A stretch of 64,000 nt of DNA, from the NCBI GenBank assembly GCA_963832785.1, contig CAWHVF010000005.1, forward strand, positions 1,922,001-1,986,000. The letters are read 5' to 3'. Made by a program: the position numbers and the translations under genes. The stretch comes from CAWBRT01 sp963832785 (GTDB lineage Bacteria; Acidobacteriota; Terriglobia; Terriglobales; Acidobacteriaceae). The notes below the pieces were generated by a model. It worked only from the letters and a program-made list of their open reading frames with translations. It searched no databases and was not told the origin of the DNA. The first letter of the stretch is position 1; each line of letters begins with the position of its first letter. Positions 26,202 through 34,939 of this stretch are shown one piece after another.

Positions 26202-27574
26202 CTATTTTCCACTCTTCTTAGCATTGCAGTGGCCACACAGAATCTGAGCGTTACGCAATGAGGTTTTGCCGCCCTTCATCCATGCTAGAACGTGGTCGAT
26301 GGTAATATCATCCCAACTCAATGGCTTCCCGGCTTTGGGGCAGACTTCTCCTGGAACCCTGGGCAGTAGTGCTGGTCTTCACGATTCCAGATGATCCGGC
26401 GCTGTTCTGGCGAGAAGATTCGTTTAGCATCCTTCTTCTCAAAGAGAGGGAATAGCATGGAGCCCAAGATCTCGGCGCGGCGTTGTCGGGTCGAGGCGCT
26501 ATCTGTATCCCCCTGCACGGTTAACAAATAGTCCGCATAGAGTTTTTGATTCGATTTCGCCGGCTTTGCCTTTCGAAGCTGGTCACGAAGTTCATCAACT
26601 CCCGCGCCAAGCTTCCGAAGCATCGCAATCGCTGCCTCGTTGCGTTTGTGGTCTGTCAGTACCAGCTTTTCAGTCCGCATTTTCCATAAAAGCATAAAAA
26701 GCGTATAAAACTCGGCGGTGTTGTGGAACCGCGTCGTTTTGAAAAAATCACCCTTCTTATCTTTGCGAAAAACTTTCCTAAGCGTGTTGAACGTCGCAAT
26801 GAATTCTTTCGAGCACTTGCCTAAAGTATGTTTGTTGATGCTCTGGTTGCCGATAGCTTTGTCAAGGGCAATTTTCTTATTGATCACCCCGCCATTCTGA
26901 ATCGACAGAAGAAGCTCAGAAAACAGTTCAGTGCCCTTCATCCTTTCTAACTGTGAAGGTGACAGCACCTTCTGCCCTAGCAGAAATGACTGGAATTTCT
27001 TAACAAGTATCTCCGCCTGCCTTAGGAATGGGCTAGTGTAATATTTGGCATGTCGCTTCTCGCCTGAAGTGAGAGGCTTACCGGTCGAGTTGATGCGCAC
27101 AAATAAATCGATTATTTCCGACATGTCGCCGGTTACTTCGACGACCGGTATTTTGTACGTCAGCAAGGTTGCCCTTATGGCTGGTTTCTTGTTCGTGATC
27201 TGCTTCCAGTTCCACCAATCTACTCCATCACCGAGATCAAGCTTTGCGTCGAACCAGGCATGCCTAAATTTCGCCTCGCCCAAGAACATAAAAATGCTCT
27301 CAAGCCGCTGTTTGCCATCGATGACGTCGTAAACGACAGAGCCGTTGTCGTGTCGCTCGTAAAGGAAAATACTGGGCACTGGGTAATTCGCCAACAACGT
27401 TTCAATTAGCCGTCGTCGGTCTGACCACGCCCACACTGATTTCCTCTGAAATCCTGGTTCAAGATTTAGCTGCCCTTCCCTGAACATCAGGACAAGATCA
27501 TTGACAGTCCGAGTATCGAACGTGCTCTGGAGTTTCGGTGATAACTGCGGAGCTAAGGCAGTTGCGGCGGCCAT
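26202..27574 (-). CDS. DUF262-HNH protein, restriction-like (one frameshift)
   Basis: The main frame (27574 to 26318, 418 residues) is a DUF262/ParB-like nuclease: FQRKSVWAWSDRRRLIETLL, PSIFLYER and the YDVIDGKQRLESIFMF box (DGKQR). It then stops early. In the next frame, up to 26202, the sequence gives WDDITIDHV, GGKTSLRNAQILCGHCNAKK, a clear HNH nuclease end. One missing A near 26329-26331 (coding strand CCGGGAAGCC) joins the two parts to about 457 residues. DUF262 plus HNH proteins of the GmrSD type cut modified or foreign DNA. The start ATG 27574 has GAGGGAAAGC upstream. The gene is clearly AT-richer than its neighbours and lies inside the ETF operon. Confidence 0.75.
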
Positions 27575-27677
27575 GCTTTCCCTCGCATCAAAGGTTGCTG
27601 AAAGAGGAGCGTAGGACCAAATATTTGCGATGTCAAATAGAAACGCCGCCGAGGGGGACTTGGAGCAGCGATGGCTA

Positions 27678-29540
27678 CTAGTTTTCCGCCGAATGCAGTC
27701 CGCCCGCGCCGGCACGGAACTCGAGGTTGCTCTTTTCGCCGTCGATGGATTGCGAGCAGTTCCACAGGCAGGCGCCACAGTGTACGCACTTTTCCCGGTC
27801 GAATGCGGGAACCGCGTCATCTCCGGGAGTGATCGCCTGTCCCGAGCAGATCTCGATACAGGTGCGCGCCCGGCAGCGCCGGCACAGCTCGGGCCTGATG
27901 AAAACCACGTGGTCGGCATAACCGGCGGCGGCCTGAACCTTGCCGCCCACCAGCAGTGCGTCCTGGTGCGTGATCAACAGCTTGCCGTCGAAGGGGATGG
28001 GCGGCCAGCCGCAGGCGTCCATGAATACGTCGTGCAGCGAGCGATTGCCGGCGGCCGCCTCGCGCTTCAGCTCCTCGATCCGAGCGTAGCTGAGTTTGCC
28101 GGCAAAATAATCTTCGGGAGCGCGCAGCCGTTCATAAGGCCGCTTCGGTTCGCTGTGCAGCGCCACCCGCCCGCCGCTCAAGCCGGCCAAGGCCATGCCC
28201 AGCAGTCCGGAGACAAATCCGCTCTGGAAGCCGTCGCGCGCGTGCTCGGCCACGCGTCCTTCCTTTTCCACCCAGCTCTGGCGACGGCGCGCCACGTAGA
28301 CCGCCTCCAGGTTTTCGATGGTGAACGGCTTGTCATCCCGCAGCAGCTCCAGCACGCCTTCGGCCAGCAGCATGCCGGTGGTCCAGGCCTCATCTACGCC
28401 CGAGCCGGTCAAGACGTTGGTGCTGCCCGAGCCTTCGCCGATGCGCGCGTAGCCGTCGCCGGCCAGGTAAGGCTCGCCGCGCCGCCCGGACTCCTGCAGT
28501 GACTTCGCGCCCCAGGAGCGCAGCGTGCCGCCTTCCAGGTAGCGCCACAGGTAGGGATGCATCATGAAATGCTGCAGGTAGCGGTACGAGGTGCGCACCG
28601 GGCTGTCGAACCACGACGGCACGAAGATACCCACCGAGGCCACGCGCTCCGGATGAACGTAGAAGAAGCCGAATATCTCCGGTTCGGGAAAACCCAGGGT
28701 ATGAATTACCGTTCCGGGCTCCAGCGAACAATGCTCGGGAAGATCGACCACCGCTTTCATGCCCACGGCCCAGTCGCGCTTATGATGGCCCGGAGGCATG
28801 CCGAAATGTTCGTCGAGCTGGCGTCCGATGGGCCCGACCGGACCGTCGCCCACCACCGTCAGCGACGCCTTGATGTCCATGCCCGCCATGAAGCCGGCGT
28901 CGGGATTGCCCGCCTTGTCCACGCCCTGGTCGACCAAGCGCACGCCGGTCACGCGCATGTCTTCGATCAGGGCTTCGGCCACCGGCATGCCGGGCCAGAT
29001 CTGCACGCTGCCTGAACCCAGCAACTGGCTGCCTACCCAGAGATTGAACTGCCCGAGCGACATCAGCAGGCCATCGTGCTTGTTGAGGAATGCGGGGGTG
29101 TAGGGCAACTCGACCGCCTGGTGCCTGACCGGCAGAGCGAAACGCAAGACCGAGATCAGCTTTTCCAGCAGCCGCATCGACGCCGGACGCCGGCTGGCGC
29201 CAATGGGATCGAGCAGGTAAACCACTTTCTCGCTGCACACCGGCGCGGCCATCGGAATCTGCGAGAGATCAAGATCGGGGAAGCTCCGGCGGATGCCGCG
29301 CCCGCGGCTCACCACTCCGGAGACGCCAAAGCCGAGATCGTCGGCGCGCTCGTAGCAGATCACCTGCAAAGGCATTCCCGGCATCGCCTTGCTCTCCACC
29401 GCCGGCGAGCCGTCTTCCTTCACCAGCCCGCGCGACAGGGTAGTCAGAAAACCGCCCATCGCCGGACCAAACCCGACGCAGGCAATATCCACCGACAGGC
29501 TTTGCCGCTCGACCTCCAGCTTGCGTTCTTCAGAATCCAA
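27678..29540 (-). CDS. ETF-quinone oxidoreductase-like flavoprotein with C-terminal ferredoxin domain
   Basis: 620 residues. The N-terminal FAD dinucleotide fold has VDIACVGFGPAMGGFL (residues about 17-32), and GDGYARIGEGSGSTNVLTGSGVDEAW is the second flavin region. The C-terminus (about residues 545-600) has two iron-sulfur motifs, CRRCRARTCIEIC and CVHCGACLWNC, so it resembles FixC with FixX fused but with eight cysteines instead of four. It would take electrons from EtfAB to quinone at the membrane. It starts with TTG 29540 preceded by AAAGG. The dehydrogenase gene is upstream on the same strand. Confidence 0.83.
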   Translation of the reverse strand: MDSEERKLEVERQSLSVDIACVGFGPAMGGFLTTLSRGLVKEDGSPAVESKAMPGMPLQVICYERADDLGFGVSGVVSRGRGIRRSFPDLDLSQIPMAAPVCSEKVVYLLDPIGASRRPASMRLLEKLISVLRFALPVRHQAVELPYTPAFLNKHDGLLMSLGQFNLWVGSQLLGSGSVQIWPGMPVAEALIEDMRVTGVRLVDQGVDKAGNPDAGFMAGMDIKASLTVVGDGPVGPIGRQLDEHFGMPPGHHKRDWAVGMKAVVDLPEHCSLEPGTVIHTLGFPEPEIFGFFYVHPERVASVGIFVPSWFDSPVRTSYRYLQHFMMHPYLWRYLEGGTLRSWGAKSLQESGRRGEPYLAGDGYARIGEGSGSTNVLTGSGVDEAWTTGMLLAEGVLELLRDDKPFTIENLEAVYVARRRQSWVEKEGRVAEHARDGFQSGFVSGLLGMALAGLSGGRVALHSEPKRPYERLRAPEDYFAGKLSYARIEELKREAAAGNRSLHDVFMDACGWPPIPFDGKLLITHQDALLVGGKVQAAAGYADHVVFIRPELCRRCRARTCIEICSGQAITPGDDAVPAFDREKCVHCGACLWNCSQSIDGEKSNLEFRAGAGGLHSAEN

Positions 29541-29612
29541 AACAATAGCCTTTCACCTGAGCAGTTCTAGTTAAAGCGGTCTGCCGGGAGCGGCAGCGCT
29601 ACATCAACACGC

Positions 29613-29756
29613 TGTCATGCTGAGCGACTCCGCGAGGAGTCGCGAAGCATCCCTGGGAACCGTCCTAATCCGTGAGGCATGAATTTTCTATCGAAAATCT
29701 TCCACTCCATCTTTGCTGGAAACTGTGCGGGGATGCCTCGCTTCGCTCAGCATGAC
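29613..29756 (-). repeat. Palindromic dispersed element, copy 2
   Basis: It begins TGTCATGCTGAGCG and ends CGCTCAGCATGAC, with GAAGCATCC inverted as GGATGCCTCG. The inner TTTTCTATCGAAAATCTTCC is the reverse complement of the core of copy 1, so this copy is inverted. It lies between the acyl-CoA dehydrogenase stop and the oxidoreductase start, a 284-base gap with no other feature seen. Confidence 0.7.
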
Positions 29757-29824
29757 GCCCCGTAAAGAAACAAAGTCGCCTTCCAAACATTTCTGGCCGA
29801 CACGGGCTCCCGACCCCTTATTCC

Positions 29825-32095
29825 CTACATCGGATAGTCGAGCGCCTCGGGAATCATGACCTTGGTGAGGGCCTCGGCGGCGCGATCTTTTGCCAGCAAC
29901 GCACCCGTCAGGCAGCCATCGAGCTTGGCGCGCAGGCGTCTGAACTCATCCAGCCCTTGGCTGGCAACGCAGGGGCCGGCCTTCTGCGGATGCGAGCCAT
30001 CTTCGGCGATCACGTCCACGGCGCAGGCGCCGATGCCGGGGATGACGCTGTCGAGCGATTCCAGTTCCTCCGCCCGGAAGCAGTGCTCGGGGTTGTCCCA
30101 GGCCGGATGCCGGTTGTAGCCGTTCACCAGCTCGGCGCAGATGCGGCCAGCCTCGCCGGCAGCGTGCGCAATCTGCGCGTGACAGAGGTCACTGAAGAAC
30201 TGCAGGCTGCCCGCCAGACCCTCGGCGACCACCGGATTTTCCGGGCCCTTCTGCTCCAGTTCGACCACGTCCAGCACCTGCTGACGAGCGGCCAATAGCC
30301 AGCACAGAGCGTCAGCCAGGGCGAAGGTGACGCCTTGGCGGGCGCCATGATAGAGCTTGTTGCCGTTGGCGTCGGTCGCGCTCTGCAGGTGCTGGTAGCT
30401 CCACAGCCACAAATGCATGGCCGTGGCCAGCGCGCAAGCGCCCGTGCCCGGACGCAGACAGGCGATGTGCCGCATCTCCTCGATCCAGTTGCGGAACTGC
30501 GCCAGGAAAACTTCATTGGTCATGGTGACGGTCAGGTTGCGGCGCTGCACCGCCTCCGGACCTTCGTAGGTGGCCTCCAGTTGCGAGTCCATCCACTTGT
30601 GGCCCAGGAAGCCGGGACAATCTTCGGTGATTCCATAGCCGCCCATCAGGCTGACCGCCTCGCGCAGCATGACCGAACCCTTGCCGGTGTTCCACAGCTT
30701 GCAGGCGGGAGTGATAACGCTGGCCACCGCGTCCAGGATGGCGTACTGCACCAGCGGATTGTCATGCAGCTCGGCGAGGCGCTGGTTTTTCTTGGTAACC
30801 TTGGCGGGGTCCCCGGCAGACGCCGCTTTTGCGTCTGCTGGAGTGCCATTGCGGCACAGCGCCAGGAACTCCAGCGCGTCTTTGGCGATCGAGCGGAAGA
30901 ACTTCAACTCCGCCTTGCCGCCGTTGATGCCTTTTTCCGCCAGGATGCGGGTCTTCTCCTTCTCCAGCGGATCGAGAACGTCGAAGCAGCGGGCGGCGGC
31001 GAAGGCCAGCGAAGCGGCCGATTCGCCCATTGCCCAGACGTCCACCAGGCGGTGCAGCACGTCCTCGCGCTGCTGCAGCCCGAGTTCGTAGCGCAGGCTG
31101 CCCGGGGTGGCCTGCTCGGCGCCGCGGAAGCGCCCGCGCTGATAGCGAATCACCGGTTCGATGGCCGACAGCAGCTTGGCCGCGGTCATCAACGCCACGG
31201 TGACGCGGGTGCGCTTGAAGACCGCCTCGATCACTTCGCTGTGGTCATAGTTGGGAACGATGGTGCCGTCCTTCATCGTGTAGCCGCCGACGATGCGGCT
31301 GGCGGGAACGCGCAGGCTGAAGATCGGATCGGAGGTCGAGGAAAGCTGGTGCACCATCTTGCGGGTGGGCGTGCCGCGGTCGAAGGTCCCCGGGTCGGTT
31401 TCTTCCAGGATGACCATGCAGCTTCCCTTGATGCGCTCGTCGGCCGACTGCACGGCGGCGGTGACGAAGTTGGCAAAACCCATGTTGGTGATGAATCGCC
31501 CGCGCTTGTCGACCTGCAGAATCGGCTCCTCGCCCTCTTTCCACTCCACGATCCGCAGCTTGCCGTTGAGCATGCCGGTATCGACGCCGACGTAGGGAAT
31601 GGGCTCGGTCAGGCAGAAGGCGCCGCGCCAGGGCTGGCGATCCTCCCCGGGCTGCGCCGGAACGCAAAGCGACATGTAGTGCTGCTTCTGCTCCGGCGTG
31701 CCGCGCTCGTGAATGGGCGACAGGGCCAGGCAGCCCGCCAGGGCGCCGGTGGCCGCACCGCCATCGACCCAAGCCAGCTCATAGGCGACCAGCGCCAGGG
31801 CAAGGTTCTTGGGGCCGGCGATGAACCCGCCCTCTTCCGGTTCCATGAAGACGGCGGTAATGCCGGATCCGTCGTAGGCTTTCAGCAGCTCGTTTTTGCG
31901 CGCGGTCCACTCGTGGGTGTTGCGCTGGCCGTCGGCCACCAGGCGCGCCACCACGCCGCGCGCCACCGAGCGGGCGGACTGCACCAGCATTTGCAGATCA
32001 TAGCGGTCGGCGAAGCGCCACAGGATCTGGCGCAGGTCGTCGCCGGGCAAGGTGCGCAGAGTTTCGGCTTCCGGCTTGGCGGCAGTGCTGGACAT
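29825..32095 (-). CDS. Acyl-CoA dehydrogenase family protein, long form
   Basis: 756 residues, longer than the usual 380-400 of a plain acyl-CoA dehydrogenase. The dehydrogenase core has GAFCLTEPIPYVGVDTG (FAD and substrate loop, residues about 165-185), SCMVILEETDPGTFDRG and GGYGITEDCPGFLGHKWMD. The segment ATYEGPEAVQRRNL holds a glutamate in the place of the catalytic base. The last 180 residues form an extra helical domain. It oxidises an acyl-CoA and passes electrons to EtfAB encoded downstream. The substrate is not evident. ATG 32095 has AGAGAGGA upstream. Confidence 0.85.
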   Translation of the reverse strand: MSSTAAKPEAETLRTLPGDDLRQILWRFADRYDLQMLVQSARSVARGVVARLVADGQRNTHEWTARKNELLKAYDGSGITAVFMEPEEGGFIAGPKNLALALVAYELAWVDGGAATGALAGCLALSPIHERGTPEQKQHYMSLCVPAQPGEDRQPWRGAFCLTEPIPYVGVDTGMLNGKLRIVEWKEGEEPILQVDKRGRFITNMGFANFVTAAVQSADERIKGSCMVILEETDPGTFDRGTPTRKMVHQLSSTSDPIFSLRVPASRIVGGYTMKDGTIVPNYDHSEVIEAVFKRTRVTVALMTAAKLLSAIEPVIRYQRGRFRGAEQATPGSLRYELGLQQREDVLHRLVDVWAMGESAASLAFAAARCFDVLDPLEKEKTRILAEKGINGGKAELKFFRSIAKDALEFLALCRNGTPADAKAASAGDPAKVTKKNQRLAELHDNPLVQYAILDAVASVITPACKLWNTGKGSVMLREAVSLMGGYGITEDCPGFLGHKWMDSQLEATYEGPEAVQRRNLTVTMTNEVFLAQFRNWIEEMRHIACLRPGTGACALATAMHLWLWSYQHLQSATDANGNKLYHGARQGVTFALADALCWLLAARQQVLDVVELEQKGPENPVVAEGLAGSLQFFSDLCHAQIAHAAGEAGRICAELVNGYNRHPAWDNPEHCFRAEELESLDSVIPGIGACAVDVIAEDGSHPQKAGPCVASQGLDEFRRLRAKLDGCLTGALLAKDRAAEALTKVMIPEALDYPM

Positions 32096-32348
32096 TCAGG
32101 GATTCCTCTCTGACATCTGAGAACAGGGCTCGCGAGACTATCGCTCCGGTAAGCGCCAATGGCGTTCGCCGGGGACCCGGTAAGGCTCGCCTCAGGCCCG
32201 CTCAGCGGTATCCAGATATTGTTTAGCGCAGCGTACGCCGGGTCTGTGACTTGCGTCATAAAAACCGGTGACCAACGTAAATTTTTGTAAGCCCGCCGGG
32301 AGTGGAGGGATTAGCCCGTTTTTTCAAGAGGCCGTTGTGAAGCCGGCT

Positions 32349-32699
32349 TCAGGAGGGAATCAGCTCGCGCGCAATCTGCAGCAGCGCCGCCGGGCTTTCC
32401 TCCAGCGGGAGCATGGCGCTGGCAAAGACGTCTTTGGGCTTTTCGCCCTGATAGAAGAGGACGACCTTGATCTTCTGGTTACGGCGCTTCGCCTCCGCCT
32501 CGATGCGCCGCCGGTCGCCGGCGGGAATATCCGGGGAAAGCAGCATCAGGTCGACGTTTCCCGGGCCAACCGCGCCCAGGGCGGCGGAGAGCGTGCCGCA
32601 CTCCCTGGCATCGTAGCCGGCGCCGGCCAGCGCCTCCCGGTGGGGCGCGAGAAGTTCGGAGTTGTAACTGACCAGCAGAACAGCCCGCTTCGTCGTCAA
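32349..32699 (-). CDS. Degenerate response-regulator receiver-like protein
   Basis: 116 residues, compatible with a stand-alone receiver fold: RAVLLVSYNSELLAPHREAL, then the strand LMLLSPDIP, and KVVLFYQGEKP near the end. The expected phosphoryl-accepting Asp at the end of strand 3 is replaced by Ser (LLSPD), so normal phosphorylation is doubtful. It has no DNA-binding domain. It is divergent from the first CRP/FNR-like gene; the 461-base gap between them holds a perfect palindrome at 32897. The 32100-32348 gap downstream shows nothing I can support. Confidence 0.65.
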   Translation of the reverse strand: MTTKRAVLLVSYNSELLAPHREALAGAGYDARECGTLSAALGAVGPGNVDLMLLSPDIPAGDRRRIEAEAKRRNQKIKVVLFYQGEKPKDVFASAMLPLEESPAALLQIARELIPS

Positions 32700-32896
32700 G
32701 CCAAAGCTCCCGATAGACTGATGCTACACCCGCGGCCACGCCGTTCTTCGCCACGGTTGCCAAGATGTGGCCGTCAGGGACCACCGCCGGCAGCTTACAG
32801 GCTGCACCAGAGCCTCTGGCAATGGCGCACACCCTCATGTGAGGCCCCTCGGAAGTGACTGTGTGGCAAGGAATTAAATAGTACCAAGGTGATCAC

Positions 32897-32914
32897 ATCA
32901 CAACACATTGTGAT
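32897..32914. promoter_or_regulatory. Perfect palindrome ATCACAA-N4-TTGTGAT upstream of crp/fnr-like gene
   Basis: ATCACAA (32897-32903) and TTGTGAT (32908-32914) are perfect inverted halves around CACA. The 18-base size and TTG/CAA halves suit a CRP/FNR-family dimer, though the half-sites are not the classical TTGAT. It lies 247 bases before the GTG of the first CRP/FNR-like gene, in the divergent gap with the receiver-like gene. It could serve autoregulation. Confidence 0.4.
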
Positions 32915-33160
32915 TTATGCACTTGTTCAACGTTCATCGATACGCGACCTTAAATACAAGGCCAAGTTCTCATTGTGCTGAGCGTGCGGACGCGCCCTGC
33001 CTTGGCGCTTCCGGACCAGCAGTTTGGCGCATACGAGAAGGCCGAAGCAGACCGTGCAGGCAGTTCATCGCGGGAACCACCGGCGGGGCCGGGCGGGTTT
33101 GTTCGCCGGCTGCCGGCGGGCGTCGCGCGCCAGCGTTGCACGGACGACAGGGGGTGTGTG

Positions 33161-33880
33161 GTGCTTTCACCATACGGTTTGGACATCATAGAAAGCTGCC
33201 TGAGTTGCAAGATCAAAACGGATCACCTGTTCTGCGACCTACCGGCATCGGCGCTGCAATCATTTGAAGCCATAAAATATGCTACTGCTTATCCCAAGGG
33301 CGCCGTGCTGTTCGTCGAGGGGCAGGCGCCGCGCGGTATTTTCGTTCTCTGCAAGGGGCGGGTCAAGCTGTCGATCTGTTCCACCGACGGCAAGACGCTC
33401 ATTCTCAAAATCGCCGAATCCGGCGAGGTGCTGGGCCTGAGCGCCTGCGTCTCCGGCCGGCCCTACGAGTTGACGGCGGAGACCATCGATCCCTGCCAGA
33501 TCAACTTCGTCAAGCGCGAGGACTTCCTGCGCTTCCTGCGCGAGCATAGCGAAGCCTGCCTGCGGGTGGCCGAGCAACTGAGCGAAAAGTACAACACCGC
33601 CTGCCGCGAGATTCGCTCGCTGGGGCTGTCGCACTCGGCGGCGGAGAAGCTGGCCCGCCTGCTGCTGGAGTGGAGCGCGCGCAACGGCGAAGCCAACAAG
33701 CAGGAGCCGCGAGTCAAGCTGGCGCTAACCCATGAAGAGATCGCCCAGATGATCGGCACCTCGCGCGAAACCGTGACCCGGCTGTTCGCCGAGCTGAAGA
33801 AGCGGCAGATCGTGCAGGCCAAGGGATCGACCCTGGTGATTCGTAACAAGGCAGCGCTTAAGTCACTGGCCACGGCCTGA
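33161..33880 (+). CDS. CRP/FNR-family transcription regulator with N-terminal Cys cluster
   Basis: 239 residues from GTG 33161, with AGGGGG upstream. Residues about 14-26 carry SCLSCKIKTDHLFC, three cysteines in the FNR position. The cyclic-nucleotide-like barrel follows (PKGAVLFVEGQAPRGIFVLCKGRVKLS), then a dimer helix and a helix-turn-helix (LTHEEIAQMIGTSRETVTRLFAELKKRQIV) with the recognition residues TSRETVTR. It could sense oxygen or redox through Fe-S or thiols. The frame is open further upstream (to 32975) but that part is low-complexity. A truncated paralogue follows 273 bases downstream. Confidence 0.85.
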   Translation: MLSPYGLDIIESCLSCKIKTDHLFCDLPASALQSFEAIKYATAYPKGAVLFVEGQAPRGIFVLCKGRVKLSICSTDGKTLILKIAESGEVLGLSACVSGRPYELTAETIDPCQINFVKREDFLRFLREHSEACLRVAEQLSEKYNTACREIRSLGLSHSAAEKLARLLLEWSARNGEANKQEPRVKLALTHEEIAQMIGTSRETVTRLFAELKKRQIVQAKGSTLVIRNKAALKSLATA

Positions 33881-34088
33881 GGGCTCGCTATCGGCGTCCC
33901 GCAACCGCCAAACCGGTATCTGCGGGACGCCATTTGCCGCCGGGGGGTGCCTCTTTGCTTTTCCGGGCGGGCGGCATTTTCTTCCCATCAAAACCGGCTC
34001 ACCGACGGTGCCGGGAGGCGCGAGTGTTCAGCGGCGCGTTTGCCTGAATGTGCTTCCCAGCCGCTATTTATGCGGGTTTTGTGCCCAG

Positions 34089-34108
34089 GGTCACGGTAAC
34101 TGGTGACC
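34089..34108. promoter_or_regulatory. Palindrome GGTCAC-N8-GTGACC before the second CRP-like gene
   Basis: GGTCAC (34089-34094) and GTGACC (34103-34108) are perfect inverted halves, 45 bases before the ATG of the HTH-less paralogue. The position fits an operator near a promoter. The rest of the 33881-34152 gap shows no gene. Confidence 0.35.
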
Positions 34109-34152
34109 ACTATCACTGCGGCTGCGCGCCGGCTCCTGTAAATGGGAACAAG

Positions 34153-34650
34153 ATGGAAAGCGCTACTCAACCGAGCTGTTACTACTGCGAGTTCCGTCCG
34201 GACCGGACCTTCTGCGATATGTCGCCGGAGGCGCTGCAGACCCTGGACAGCTTGAAGTCGCTCGCTGTTCACCCCAAGGGCTCGGTCCTGTTTTCCGAAG
34301 GCCGGCCGTCGCGGGGAATCTTCGTCCTTTGCGATGGGCGCGCCAAGCTTTCCATCTGCTCGGAGACGGGCAAGCGCCTGATGCTGCGCATTGCCGGCCC
34401 GGGCGAGGTCCTGGGGCTGGGGGCGGTCATGTCGGGAACGCCCTACGAAATCTCGGCGGAGCTGCTCGATACCTCGCAGGTGATGTTTATCCGGCGCAAG
34501 GACCTGCTGAAGTTTGTGCGCGAGCATCGTGAGCTTGGCGTCCGCCTGGTGCAGATGTTGAGCCAGGACCTGCACGCCGCCTACGAACGGGTGCGCTCCA
34601 TCGGGCTGGCCCGGACCCGGCGCGCCCGCGCCGCCCACGCCGGCGATTAG
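34153..34650 (+). CDS. CRP/FNR-like sensor domain without helix-turn-helix
   Basis: 165 residues. It is a clear paralogue of the gene at 33161: SCYYCEFRPDRTFC, PKGSVLFSEGRPSRGIFVLCDGRAKLSIC and GEVLGLGAVMSG match nearly position by position. The protein ends at LARTRRARAAHAGD, just where the first paralogue enters its DNA-binding domain. No helix-turn-helix is readable in any frame after the stop. It may be a sensor or a dimerisation modulator of the first protein, or a truncated remnant. The start ATG 34153 is just before the Cys motif. Confidence 0.7.
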   Translation: MESATQPSCYYCEFRPDRTFCDMSPEALQTLDSLKSLAVHPKGSVLFSEGRPSRGIFVLCDGRAKLSICSETGKRLMLRIAGPGEVLGLGAVMSGTPYEISAELLDTSQVMFIRRKDLLKFVREHRELGVRLVQMLSQDLHAAYERVRSIGLARTRRARAAHAGD

Positions 34651-34854
34651 CCGCGCTTTATTTTTTTAGCCGCGCTTCCCTTCCAATTTAGAGCTGTTTT
34701 CATTAGAATATGCCCAATCGTGGGTGGGGGTGTGCGTGCACGCCGGCGGGCCCAAGGCGCCACCGGGGCAGAGCTTAACGTTCCGGCAGCAGCACGCGAT
34801 TTATTTCCGCTTATTACGTACGACCCAGGAAGCAACCCCTACTTACGATCCCGT

Positions 34855-34867
34855 TTCGTAGTACGAA
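34855..34867. promoter_or_regulatory. Palindrome TTCGTA-G-TACGAA upstream of the cytochrome cluster
   Basis: TTCGTA (34855-34860) and TACGAA (34862-34867) form a perfect palindrome about 73 bases before the decahaem cytochrome start. It might be an operator. It is short and chance cannot be excluded. The 34651-34939 gap has no gene I can support. Confidence 0.25.
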
Positions 34868-34939
34868 GCTGAAGAGGTGAACCCGCAGGAATGGAATCCG
34901 TCTCAACTTGTTTTTGATTTCACGTTGTCGAGGATAAGG

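Noticed and set aside
30335..32113. A 592-residue plus-strand frame opposite the acyl-CoA dehydrogenase
   Set aside because: Shadow of the dehydrogenase; composition of His, Gly, Ala and Gln without motifs. The same holds for 51675-52865 (cysS) and 59796-61412 (clpC).
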